A stretch of 36,637 nt of DNA from DAOUBP01 sp034432655. GTDB taxonomy: Bacteria > Chloroflexota > Anaerolineae > CG2-30-64-16. The position numbers and the translations under genes were made by a program. Position 1 is the first letter of the stretch. The number at the start of each line of letters is the position of its first letter. Under the pieces are notes generated by a model, which was not told the DNA's origin, ran no database searches, and saw nothing but the letters and a program-made list of their open reading frames with translations. This document shows, in pieces, positions 21,910 through 30,049 of the stretch. The stretch lies in assembly GCA_034432655.1 (NCBI GenBank), contig DAOUBP010000008.1:1-36637 (forward strand), in the 5' to 3' direction.

Positions 21910-23601
21910 GTGAAAGAAGCCATGATGGAAAACACCCCGCTGTTCGCGGTGCTCACCGAGGAACAGCGCGCCGCCGTCGCCGACCGCATGATCCTGGAAA
22001 CGCGACGCGCCGGCGACATCATTTATCAGCAAGGCCGGCCGGCCACCGCGCTGTACCTGATCAAGTCCGGGTGGGCGCGGCTGGTCACCGAACAGCTCGC
22101 CGTGCTGGCCAACCTAAGCACTGGCAGCCTGTTGGGCGACGCCGACACGATCCTGGGCCGCAACTACAGCACATCGGCCGAGGCAGCCACCGAGCTGACA
22201 CTGTGGGCGCTGAGCGCCAACGATCTCAAGGCCATCATCACTGATCAACCGGAGATCGGCCGCGCCCTCAAACGCGCCTTGGGCGTCAGCGAGGATCAAA
22301 CCCTGGAGCGGCATCTGCGGCGCATGGAGCTGCTGGTCGGGCTCAGCTCGGAGCAGCTGCGCGAGGTTGCCAGCTATCTGCGGCCCGAGCACTTCACAGC
22401 CGGCCAGGTCATCTACCGCCGCGGGGCCGAGGGGGACACCCTCTATCTGGTAGACGAAGGACGCGTCCAGGTGGCCGGGCCGACCGGCACGCTGGCCACC
22501 CTGGGCCCGGGCCAGAGCTTCGGCGAAGGGGCATTCCTGACCGGGGAGCCGCGCAGCACCGAGGCCACCGCACTGACCGATGTGACTGCCTGGTCCCTGG
22601 CGCGCAGCGATTTCGAAGAGCTGGCGCTTCGCTTCCCCATCCTGGCGCTGAACCTGAGCCGCCTGGTCACCCGCAAGCTGCGCGAGCGGAACCTGCGCGC
22701 AAGTGCGACCGTGCAGGTGGTGCAGCCGCCTGCCCCGGCCACAGCAGCCGTCGGTCGTGCTGCCGATTCTGCAACTTCATGGTGGAACCGGTCCAGCGCC
22801 GGGGCCAAGTTCCGCCTGATCGCGGTTGTCTTGCTGTTGATCTGGCTGCTGGGCGTGGCAGCCCCCTCGGCGATTATCTCCCTGCTTTCGCGCGCTGAAA
22901 GCGTCAGCCTGTCCAACACCGTGTCCAGGGCCAGCCTCAACGAACGCGCGGTCCGCATCGCGCTGGCGGCCGACCTGCCCGTGGAAGTGACGCCGACCTT
23001 CACGCCGTGGCCGACCGAGACCCCTATCCCGACGCCCACGTTCACGCCGACGGCCACGCCGACCAACACGCCGACCCCGACGCCGACCTTCACGCCCTCG
23101 CCGACGCCGACCTTCACACCGGTGCCCACGAACACCCCGCGCCCGGTGCGCGTAGCCGCGGCGGCTCCTGCTGCGTCGGCAGCGCGGGCCGCGGCACCCG
23201 CCCCGACGCCCGTGCCATCGGTCCAGTATAAGCTGATCGAGATGCGCCGCCTCAGTGCATGCGAGAACCGCGGCATGCACAACATCTTCATTACGGTGGT
23301 GGACGCGGCCGGCAACCCGGTGGACGGCGTCCTGTTGATCCAGACCCCGGCCGGACAGATCGGCAACGTGCTGGATAAGATGGTGACGGGCTCGAAAGGC
23401 CCTGGGAAGGCGGAGTTCATCATGTGGAAGGGCGCCGAGTACGCGGTGTACATCAGCACCGACGGGGTCAACCCCGCCAGCAGTGACATCGCGCAACCGG
23501 TGCATTCCAATTTCACCGACGAGGAGATGTGCGCCGACGGTGGTGGCGGCAACACCCTGTTCCATAACTCGTTCAGCCTGGTGTTCCAAAAGAATTTCTA
23601 G
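21910..23601 (+). CDS. Double cNMP-binding membrane protein with the shared C-terminal domain
   Basis: The protein is 563 residues from GTG 21910, with GAGGAG upstream; ATG 21922 is possible. Two cyclic-nucleotide-binding folds lie at about 8-125 and 145-260. The second keeps a phosphate-binding-cassette-like FGEGAFLTGEPRST; the first is degenerate. There is no helix-turn-helix, so it is not a Crp-type activator. One membrane helix (about 301-325, LIAVVLLLIWLLGVAAPSAI) is followed by a Thr-Pro-rich linker (358-410). The C-terminal domain from VQY 438 contains HNIFITVVDAAGNP and GSKGPGKAEF, matching the neighbour. Topology implies a cytosolic nucleotide sensor joined to an external domain, so signalling could run from inside to outside. 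Confidence 0.87.
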   Translation: MKEAMMENTPLFAVLTEEQRAAVADRMILETRRAGDIIYQQGRPATALYLIKSGWARLVTEQLAVLANLSTGSLLGDADTILGRNYSTSAEAATELTLWALSANDLKAIITDQPEIGRALKRALGVSEDQTLERHLRRMELLVGLSSEQLREVASYLRPEHFTAGQVIYRRGAEGDTLYLVDEGRVQVAGPTGTLATLGPGQSFGEGAFLTGEPRSTEATALTDVTAWSLARSDFEELALRFPILALNLSRLVTRKLRERNLRASATVQVVQPPAPATAAVGRAADSATSWWNRSSAGAKFRLIAVVLLLIWLLGVAAPSAIISLLSRAESVSLSNTVSRASLNERAVRIALAADLPVEVTPTFTPWPTETPIPTPTFTPTATPTNTPTPTPTFTPSPTPTFTPVPTNTPRPVRVAAAAPAASAARAAAPAPTPVPSVQYKLIEMRRLSACENRGMHNIFITVVDAAGNPVDGVLLIQTPAGQIGNVLDKMVTGSKGPGKAEFIMWKGAEYAVYISTDGVNPASSDIAQPVHSNFTDEEMCADGGGGNTLFHNSFSLVFQKNF

Positions 23602-23613
23602 GGGAGGTGCCTC

Positions 23614-24753
23614 ATGCTCAACTTCACCCTCTCCGAAGAGCAGGAAATGATCCGGGAGATGGCGCGCAATTTCGCCCGCAAGGAGATCCTGCCCAAGGCC
23701 GAGCACTACGATCAGTCCGACGAGTATCCCTGGCCCATCATCAAGAAAGCTCAAAAGGCCGGGCTGATCAGCTCTAACATCCCGGCCGAGTACGGCGGCC
23801 CGGGCCTGGGCGTTCTGGAAGAGTGCATCATCAACGAGGAGCTGGCCTGGGCGTGTTCGGGCATCCAGACCGCCATCATGCTGAACAACCTGGCCTCGTG
23901 GCCGATCCTGCTGGCGGGCAACGACGATCAGAAGGCGCGCTATCTGCCGCGGCTGACCGAGGGGGGCGAACTGGCTGCCTACGCGCTGACCGAGCCAGCA
24001 GCCGGATCGGACGTGGCCGGCATTCGCGCCACTGCAGTGCGACGGGGCGATGAGTACATCTTGAACGGCACTAAAACCTGGATCACCAACGCGCCGGTAT
24101 CCAGTTTCTCGGTGCTTTTCGCCAAGACCGATCCCGAAGCGCGGCATCGCGGCATCAGCGCGTTCATCGTGGATCATAAATGGCCGGGAGTCACTCTCGG
24201 CAAACCGATCCCCAAGATGGGCCAACACGCGGCCTGGACCGGTGAGATCGTGCTGGAGGATGTCCATGTGCCGGTCGAGAACCGCCTGGGCGAGGAGGGA
24301 GAGGGCTTCCTCATTGCCATGAAGGTGTTCGACCGCTCCCGGCCGCCCGTATCGGCGGCTGCCGTGGGGGTGGCGCGTCGCGCCCTGGACGAGGCATTGC
24401 GGTACGCCCAGGAACGCCAGGCGTTCGGGAAACCGATCATTGCCCAACAGGGCATCAGCTTCATGCTGGCCGACATGGCCATGAATATCGAAGCCGCGCG
24501 GCTCCTGGTCTGGCATGCTGCCTGGCTGGTTGACAACGGCAAGCCCAACGTGAAGGAGGCCGCCTGCGCCAAGGCCTTCGCTGCCGATATGTGCATGAAG
24601 GTCACCACCGATGCGGTGCAGGTGTTCGGCGGCTACGGTTACAGCCGTGAGTATCCGGTGGAGAAACTCATGCGCGACGCCAAGATTTATCAGATCTACG
24701 AGGGCACCAGCCAAATCCAGCGGGTAATCATCGCGCGTGAGCTGACGAAATAA
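23614..24753 (+). CDS. Acyl-CoA dehydrogenase
   Basis: The protein is 379 residues, the full length of the family. FAD and substrate motifs are intact: YALTEPAAGSDVAGI, then WITNAPVSSFSVLFAKT, ERQAFGKPI, QVFGGYGYSREYPVEKLMRD. The catalytic glutamate lies in YEGTSQIQR near the C-terminus. It oxidises an acyl-CoA to the 2,3-enoyl-CoA and passes electrons to ETF. Chain length cannot be read from the sequence, although the overall pattern fits short- or medium-chain enzymes. GGGGAGG lies six bases before the ATG. It starts 12 bp after the cNMP-protein gene and may be co-transcribed, but I see no functional link. Confidence 0.95.
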   Translation: MLNFTLSEEQEMIREMARNFARKEILPKAEHYDQSDEYPWPIIKKAQKAGLISSNIPAEYGGPGLGVLEECIINEELAWACSGIQTAIMLNNLASWPILLAGNDDQKARYLPRLTEGGELAAYALTEPAAGSDVAGIRATAVRRGDEYILNGTKTWITNAPVSSFSVLFAKTDPEARHRGISAFIVDHKWPGVTLGKPIPKMGQHAAWTGEIVLEDVHVPVENRLGEEGEGFLIAMKVFDRSRPPVSAAAVGVARRALDEALRYAQERQAFGKPIIAQQGISFMLADMAMNIEAARLLVWHAAWLVDNGKPNVKEAACAKAFAADMCMKVTTDAVQVFGGYGYSREYPVEKLMRDAKIYQIYEGTSQIQRVIIARELTK

Positions 24754-24776
24754 CCCACCCAAGAGAGGGTTCACCA

Positions 24777-24812
24777 GAAACCCGGTTTCAGACTGAAACC
24801 GGGTTTCTTCTT
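24777..24812 (+). terminator. Rho-independent terminator after acyl-CoA dehydrogenase
   Basis: GAAACCCGGTTTCA (24777-24790) and TGAAACCGGGTTTC (24794-24807) form a perfect 14-bp stem with loop GAC, followed by TTCTT. It separates the dehydrogenase from the next gene, whose ribosome binding site AGGAG begins about 14 bp later. Confidence 0.9.
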
Positions 24813-24835
24813 ACTGCGACAGGAGCTTTCTCATC

Positions 24836-27478
24836 ATGACACCATTGCAGACCCTCCTGGGGACCATACTCAACCTTGGGCTCAGCGTTATGGGTCGGGT
24901 GCGCCGGCCCAAGTTGACCGGCCAGCTGCATCTGCCCGGTCTTGTCGGCCCGGTTGAGATTCTGCGCGACCGCTGGGGCGTGCCACACATCTATGCCGGG
25001 AACCTGGGCGATCTACTCTTCGCCCAGGGATTTGTTCACGCGCAGGACCGGCTGTGGCAGATGGACTTTCAGCGCCGCATCACGGCCGGCCGGCTGGCCG
25101 AGGTGTTGGGACCGGCCGCGTTGTCGGCCGATCGCGGCGTGCGCATCCTCGGCCTGCACCGCGTGGCCGAAGCCGAGGTGGCCCGGCTGAGCGCAGAGGC
25201 CCGGGCCGAGCTGGAGGCGTATGCAGCCGGCATCAACGCGTGCATGGCACAGCAACCGCTGCCGGTGGAATTCACACTCCTGCGCTACCGGCCAGAACCG
25301 TGGACCCCTGCGGATTCGCTGGCCTGGGCTAAGATGATGGCATGGAGTCTCTCGATCAACTGGGAAACAGAGCTGTTGCGCGCAGCGTTGATCGAACGGC
25401 TGGGGCCGGCGTTGGCAGCGGAGCTGGAGCCGGGGCCGCCGCCCCACTGGCCAACAGTGATGGATCCGTCCTCCCGACCCGATGGCCCGCCCGAGATACA
25501 GACGCCGGGGCTTGCCCCGGACCGCCGCACGGGGCGACATCCACTCACAGGAAAGTACGACGCCCGGCCGGCGGCAGAAAAACCCGGCACCTCAGCTACA
25601 GCGTCGAGCATGGGCAGCAACAACTGGGCTGTAGCCGGTTGGCGCTCGGCCACGGGCATGCCGCTGCTGGCCAATGACATGCACTTGATCATGAGCGCGC
25701 CGGCGATCTGGTATGAGAACCATCTGGTCATCGCGGATCAAACAGAACATGCTGAGCGGGGTCGGCCGGCAGGTCCGCCGATGTCGTCGGAGCATGCGCC
25801 GCGGCCAAGGGGAGAGGGCGATCCTTCAACTACGCTGCGCGCCGCGCAGGATGACCATGAACCACTGAACCTCATCGGGGTCTCGTTCCCCGGCATCCCA
25901 TACGTCGTCGCCGGCCACAACGGTCACGTGGCCTGGGGCTTCACCAACGGCTTCCCCGACGTCCAGGACCTGTACATGGAACGCCTGCGCCGGACAGCCG
26001 ACGGCCGGGTGCAGTATCAATTCCGCGGGGCATGGCTGGACGCCGAGGTGCGCAACGAGGTCATCCACGTCAAAGGGAGTACCCCCGTCAACCAGGAAGT
26101 CATCGTCACGCAACACGGCCCTGTCATCAACGCGCTGGCACCGGGCCTGGCCGCAGAGGTCTCGGCCGAAACCCTGCCGGCCGACGTTACCCCAGAGGCG
26201 GCGGCCCCTGCTTCTCCCCTCGCATATCCTCTGGCGTTGCGCTGGACGGCGCTGGAGCCGGGCACCATGTTTGCGGCTTTGCCCGCCATGAACCGGGCGC
26301 GCACCTGTGCGGAATTTCGAGAGGCGTTGCGCGGCTGGACCGTGCCCACGCAGAACGTCGTCTACGCCGACACCCAGGGGAACATCGCCTACACCTACGC
26401 TGGCCTGATCCCCATTCGCAGCCAGGGCGATGGCCGCGTGCCGGCCCCCGGCTGGGACGGGGAGCACGAATGGGCCGGCTACATCCCCTTCGAGGAGCTC
26501 CCGCACCAGCTTAACCCGGCCCGGGGCTACATCGCCTCGGCCAACAACCGCGTGGCCGATGAGCGCTACCCGTACTTCCTGAGCCGCGAATTCGGGATGG
26601 GAGACCGGGCAGAGCGCATCGTCGCCCTGCTGGAAACGCAGCCACAAATTGACGTGGCCTTCTTCCGCCAGATGCAGCTGGACCAGGTCTCATCCACCAT
26701 GCAGACGATCGCCAGCCACCTGGGCAGATTGAAGGTCGCCGATCCTGAGCTGGCTGCCGTCGTGGCATTGGTCCGGCGTTGGGATGGTCACCTGAGGGCC
26801 GAAAGCCCGGCCGCGGCCGTGGTCGAGATCTTCGGCCGGTTGCTGATGAAGGTCGTCTTGGAGGGCCGCCTGGGTGACCTGACGGAACGCGTGCTGGGCA
26901 AAGGTCCTACTCCGCTATTGCAGGAGAGCAGTTTCTTTTCCGAGCGGGCAGGGGAATGGCTCCTGTATATCCTGGCGCAGCCCCAATCGCATTGGTTCGA
27001 CCTGGGACACGGCGAGGGGCGAGATGAGGCGCTGGAAATCGCCTTACAACGCACCGTGGCCTACCTGAAGGAGCGCCTGGGCCGGCCGGGACCTGACTTC
27101 CGTAACTGGGCGTGGGGCCGGTTGCACACCCTCACCTTCGCACATCTGGCCGGCCGCATGCCGGCGCTGGCGCGCCATTTCAACCGCGGCCCGTTCCCCC
27201 TGGGTGGCGACAGCAACACCATTTGGGCGACGGGTAACGGGCTAACGCCGGAGGACAGCAGGGCCGTGGTCGGCCCGCCGTTCCGTTTCATCGCCGACCT
27301 GCGCGACCTGAACCACTGCTGGGGATGCCTGGTGCCCGGCAATTCCGGCCGGCCCGACAGCCCGCACTACGACGACCAGATTGATGCCTGGTTCAAGGGG
27401 GAGTATCACCCGCTGCTATGCGCGCGGGAGGAAGTGGAGCGAGAGGCTGTGGCGAGGTTGTTATTGATGACGGATTGA
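24836..27478 (+). CDS. Penicillin acylase-family N-terminal nucleophile hydrolase
   Basis: The protein is 880 residues, the usual size of the autoprocessed family. The alpha part includes ILRDRWGVPHIYAGNLGDLL and GFVHAQDRLWQMDFQRR. The catalytic Ser261 starts the beta chain at MG/SNNWAVAG, where self-cleavage is expected. Later family blocks are VVAGHNGHVAWGFTN, YADTQGNIAYTYAG and SANNRVAD. These enzymes hydrolyse amide bonds, including acyl-homoserine lactones and beta-lactam side chains; the real substrate is unknown. No clear signal peptide is visible. Residues about 210-258, in the spacer before Ser261, and about 302-342 are Pro/Gly/Arg-rich inserts not expected in the family, and the second contains a palindromic repeat. 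Confidence 0.9.
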   Translation: MTPLQTLLGTILNLGLSVMGRVRRPKLTGQLHLPGLVGPVEILRDRWGVPHIYAGNLGDLLFAQGFVHAQDRLWQMDFQRRITAGRLAEVLGPAALSADRGVRILGLHRVAEAEVARLSAEARAELEAYAAGINACMAQQPLPVEFTLLRYRPEPWTPADSLAWAKMMAWSLSINWETELLRAALIERLGPALAAELEPGPPPHWPTVMDPSSRPDGPPEIQTPGLAPDRRTGRHPLTGKYDARPAAEKPGTSATASSMGSNNWAVAGWRSATGMPLLANDMHLIMSAPAIWYENHLVIADQTEHAERGRPAGPPMSSEHAPRPRGEGDPSTTLRAAQDDHEPLNLIGVSFPGIPYVVAGHNGHVAWGFTNGFPDVQDLYMERLRRTADGRVQYQFRGAWLDAEVRNEVIHVKGSTPVNQEVIVTQHGPVINALAPGLAAEVSAETLPADVTPEAAAPASPLAYPLALRWTALEPGTMFAALPAMNRARTCAEFREALRGWTVPTQNVVYADTQGNIAYTYAGLIPIRSQGDGRVPAPGWDGEHEWAGYIPFEELPHQLNPARGYIASANNRVADERYPYFLSREFGMGDRAERIVALLETQPQIDVAFFRQMQLDQVSSTMQTIASHLGRLKVADPELAAVVALVRRWDGHLRAESPAAAVVEIFGRLLMKVVLEGRLGDLTERVLGKGPTPLLQESSFFSERAGEWLLYILAQPQSHWFDLGHGEGRDEALEIALQRTVAYLKERLGRPGPDFRNWAWGRLHTLTFAHLAGRMPALARHFNRGPFPLGGDSNTIWATGNGLTPEDSRAVVGPPFRFIADLRDLNHCWGCLVPGNSGRPDSPHYDDQIDAWFKGEYHPLLCAREEVEREAVARLLLMTD
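25818..25855 (-). repeat. Palindromic repeat element translated inside the penicillin acylase gene
   Basis: On the plus strand this reads GCGATCCTTCAACTACGCTG, then GCGCCGCGCAGGATGACC. It aligns with the reverse complement of the element in the ABC ATPase gene (8958-8997), sharing ATCYTTCRACTMCGC and CAGGATG ends. It encodes DPSTTLRAAQDDH. An upstream CATGCT/AGCATG inverted pair (about 25749-25796) may be a second, older insertion. Confidence 0.6.
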
Positions 27479-27501
27479 AGAAGGAAGATTGAAAAAGAAA
27501 G
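27474..27501 (+). repeat. 14-bp (2 x 7) tandem repeat at the acylase stop
   Basis: ATTGAAGAAGGAAG (27474-27487) is followed directly by ATTGAAAAAGAAAG (27488-27501), identical at 12 of 14 positions. The first copy contains the TGA stop of the penicillin acylase gene. The spacer is convergent with the UbiB-like gene. Confidence 0.8.
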
Positions 27502-27512
27502 AATGATCTCCT

Positions 27513-29321
27513 CTACCGCCGCGTGAGTCCCCACAACAGCGCAACCGCAGCGGCCACTAACAGCCCTGTGCTGACCCCACCCGGCCCATCGGCCGTGCGC
27601 AGCCAGGCGCCGGCGATCAACAGGCCGATTGCCACCATGCCCCAGGTGAGCCTCTCCACCGCGCGTTCCAGCCGGCGGATCGCTTTGGCCGCGTCGGGCG
27701 CCAGCGCGTTTTGGCTGACCAGTTCGCCCCGCTCGGCCTGGGTCAAATAACGGTCCAGACGCTGCGGCAGCCGCAACGTCAGCCGGATCAAGTCGGCCAG
27801 CTCGTCCAGCACATGGCCCCAATCGCGCGTCGCCTGATCGGAGGCCAGGCGCTCGGCGAAAGGCAGGGTGGCGGCCCAAGGGTCGAAGTCGGGATCCAGT
27901 GCGGTGGCCATGCCGGACAGGATGGCCACCGCACGGATCGCGAACAGGATATCTGTTGGGAACTGGAACGGCATTTCGTAGACGATATCACGATACTCAC
28001 GCAGCACAAACTCGGCCTGTTTGAACGCGATATCGGTGAGCTGCCCCATCCGCACGCCGCCCAGGCGGGCAAACAAGGCATCATGCAGCGCCACCAACCG
28101 CTGGCGGTCGGCGCCAGGCAACAGCACTCCTGCATCATAATACGCCTGGACCAGCCGCTCGGCATCCCGCATCCCAACCGCAATCGCGACGTTGCGCAAC
28201 GCTGCACGCATCGCCTCGGGGATCACGGCCACCATGCCGAAGTCTATGAAGACCAGCAAGAAAGGCCGCGGCGAGCCCAGGGGCGCGTCAGGATCGGGCT
28301 CCAACGGGTGGACAAACAGGTTACCGGGATGAGGATCGGCATGCACAAAGCTATGAACGAAGATCTGCTCCAGGTAAGTGTCATACAGCTTGCGCGCCAC
28401 CTGGGCACGGCTGATACCGGCTGCCTCCATCGCTTTGACGTCGTCAATCTTGATGCTGGCGACATTCTCCAGGGTCAGCACGCGCCGGGTGGTGTATTGC
28501 CAGTACACATCGGCGATGTACACACCGGGATCATGGGCAAAGTCCGCAGCGAAGCGATCTGCATTGCGGCCCTCGTTGATGAAGTCCAGCTCAGCGCGCG
28601 TGGTGCGCGCGAACTCTTCGTAGAGGCGGTCCAGGTCCACGCGCCGGCTGACAGGCGGATACCACTTCAGCCAGTTAACAGCCAGACGCAACGCAGCCAG
28701 GTCAGTCTCTACCAACAGCTCGATGCGGGGCCGCTGCACCTTGACCACCACCTCGCCGTCCTCGGCCAGCCGGGCCAGATGGACCTGGGCGAGAGAAGCT
28801 GCGGCCAGCGGTTGTGGGGAGAACCAAGCAAAGACCTGTTCCACGGGCCGCTTGAACTCAGCCGCAATAACCGCTTTGATGTCGTCCAGCGATTCGGCAG
28901 GCACCTCATCCTGCAGGCCGCGCAACTCCGAGGTGACTTCAGGGGGCAAGATGTCCACGCGGATGCTGAGGAATTGCCCCAGCTTGATCAGCACGCCGCC
29001 GTATTGAACCGCCAGCTGGCGAAAACGGCGGGCGTGAACGCGCCAGCGGCTCAGGTTGGTGCGGCGCACATAGTTGCGGAAGCCGGGCACGTGGCCCAGG
29101 ATCAAGTTCCAGCCGATGAAAGAGAGAAAAATACGCGCAAAAAAGAGCGCCACGCGCAGATAGCGCGGGCGATCCAGGATCGGCTCGGCGGACGACGCGG
29201 TCGTCCCCACCGACGCACCAAGCTCAGAAATGACAGTTGCCGCCGGCGCCACGCGCCGTAAGGCGCGCCGCCGCTGGAATTTGCCTTGGGGTACCGGCTG
29301 GTCGGTCAGCATGACCCCCAT
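27513..29321 (-). CDS. ABC1/UbiB/AarF-family atypical kinase
   Basis: I prefer ATG 29321 (MGVMLTDQ), with AGGA about eight bases upstream; ATG 29342 adds seven residues. The product is about 602 residues. The family's KxGQ motif lies in GVLIKLGQFLSIRVDILP, the Ala-rich loop in PLAAASLAQVHLA, the catalytic lysine in VVVKVQRP, and catalytic-loop and metal motifs in VHADPHPGNLF and FIDFGM. One or two membrane helices lie at the C-terminus (GMVAIGLLIAGAWL and GLLVAAAVALLWGL). UbiB-type proteins are ATPases or kinases that help ubiquinone or other isoprenoid lipid metabolism. No quinone biosynthesis gene is near, so the lipid substrate is open. Confidence 0.93.
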   Translation of the reverse strand: MGVMLTDQPVPQGKFQRRRALRRVAPAATVISELGASVGTTASSAEPILDRPRYLRVALFFARIFLSFIGWNLILGHVPGFRNYVRRTNLSRWRVHARRFRQLAVQYGGVLIKLGQFLSIRVDILPPEVTSELRGLQDEVPAESLDDIKAVIAAEFKRPVEQVFAWFSPQPLAAASLAQVHLARLAEDGEVVVKVQRPRIELLVETDLAALRLAVNWLKWYPPVSRRVDLDRLYEEFARTTRAELDFINEGRNADRFAADFAHDPGVYIADVYWQYTTRRVLTLENVASIKIDDVKAMEAAGISRAQVARKLYDTYLEQIFVHSFVHADPHPGNLFVHPLEPDPDAPLGSPRPFLLVFIDFGMVAVIPEAMRAALRNVAIAVGMRDAERLVQAYYDAGVLLPGADRQRLVALHDALFARLGGVRMGQLTDIAFKQAEFVLREYRDIVYEMPFQFPTDILFAIRAVAILSGMATALDPDFDPWAATLPFAERLASDQATRDWGHVLDELADLIRLTLRLPQRLDRYLTQAERGELVSQNALAPDAAKAIRRLERAVERLTWGMVAIGLLIAGAWLRTADGPGGVSTGLLVAAAVALLWGLTRR

Positions 29322-29550
29322 TGTATCTGTCCTGCGGCACATGTCAATCTGCTTCGGTAGATTTGGCGTGGCGCGGCTGTTCCGTTCAGCGGGGATGGAT
29401 CATCTCCGACGAAACTTTTGAGGAGCGAAGTCATCAACGAAATCTGGCGTGGCACCCCAGAGGCTATGCGGAGATAGCTTTGCGGAGGAAAAACTCTGTG
29501 GCCGCAGTGAACCTTTGGAATGATAACAGGATCGTCAATCGCACCGTTCG

Positions 29551-29853
29551 TCACTCCTGCTGCGGAGTAGCAACTTCGGTCGTCCTGCCGGCGATCAGCG
29601 ATTCTTTGCCCGCGCGGTCGAGCTGCTTGATCTCCCGCTCCCGTCGCATGGCGGCCGAACGGTCGCGCTGTTCCTCCTGGTAAACCAGCGTCACCGGCCG
29701 CCGCGTGCGCGTATAACGGCCACCACAGCCGGCGTTGTGTTGGGCCACACGACGCTTGACGTCGGTCGTCCAGCCGGTGTACAGGCTGCCGTCGGCACAG
29801 CGCACCATATAGACGAACGGCAATCGAACCTGCTCCTGTCCCGAAAATCGCAC
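29551..29853 (-). CDS. GIY-YIG domain protein (UPF0213/YhbQ-like)
   Basis: The frame is 100 residues from GTG 29853. The family start is more likely TTG 29823 (LPFVYMVRCADGSLYTG), which has AGGAG nine bases upstream. The GIY-YIG signature appears as VYMVRC...LYTGWTTD, followed by RRVAQHNAG and YTRTRRPVTLVYQEE, then the conserved Glu/Lys helix REREIKQLDRAGK. The length of about 90 residues matches single-domain bacterial GIY-YIG nucleases, some of which have weak DNA-nicking activity. The 208-bp stretch between it and the UbiB-like gene (29343-29550) has no gene; it holds a partial direct repeat GGCGTGGC at 29365 and 29452. Confidence 0.85.
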   Translation of the reverse strand: MRFSGQEQVRLPFVYMVRCADGSLYTGWTTDVKRRVAQHNAGCGGRYTRTRRPVTLVYQEEQRDRSAAMRREREIKQLDRAGKESLIAGRTTEVATPQQE

Positions 29854-29855
29854 CT

Positions 29856-29935
29856 GCCCCCGACCCCCTCCCTACGCGAGAGGGGGAACGCCGTCCTCCC
29901 CGCTCTTTGCAGGAGAGGGGCCGGGGGGTGAGGTT
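29856..29935. repeat. GC-rich palindromic repeat element
   Basis: The plus strand begins TGCCCCCGACCCCCTCCC, has GCGAGAGGGGGAACGCCG and CCTCCCCGCTCTTTGCAGG in the middle, and ends GAGAGGGGCCGGGGGGTGAG. The two halves are largely complementary, so the whole can fold as a long branched hairpin. It sits just upstream of the GIY-YIG gene. The remaining spacer to 30049 shows no gene. Confidence 0.65.
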
Positions 29936-30049
29936 CTCGTCCACCCTGGTGCGGCCAGCGCCCTATGTGGCATCTATCCCGCATCAAGGTGCGGCATCCA
30001 TCCCGATCAGGCACTGCGCAGGCCCGCGCTCCAGGCCGGCACCCGGTGG

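Noticed and set aside
22777..24774. A 665-residue open frame on the minus strand
   Set aside because: It is the shadow of the cNMP-protein and acyl-CoA dehydrogenase genes in GC-rich sequence; its translation has no domain and is His/Arg/Gly-rich in the repeat linker.
27711..29261. A 516-residue plus-strand open frame
   Set aside because: It lies entirely opposite the well-supported UbiB-family gene and shows no family motif.
29343..29550. Possible small gene upstream of the UbiB-like gene
   Set aside because: Short frames only, no ribosome binding site and no recognisable product.
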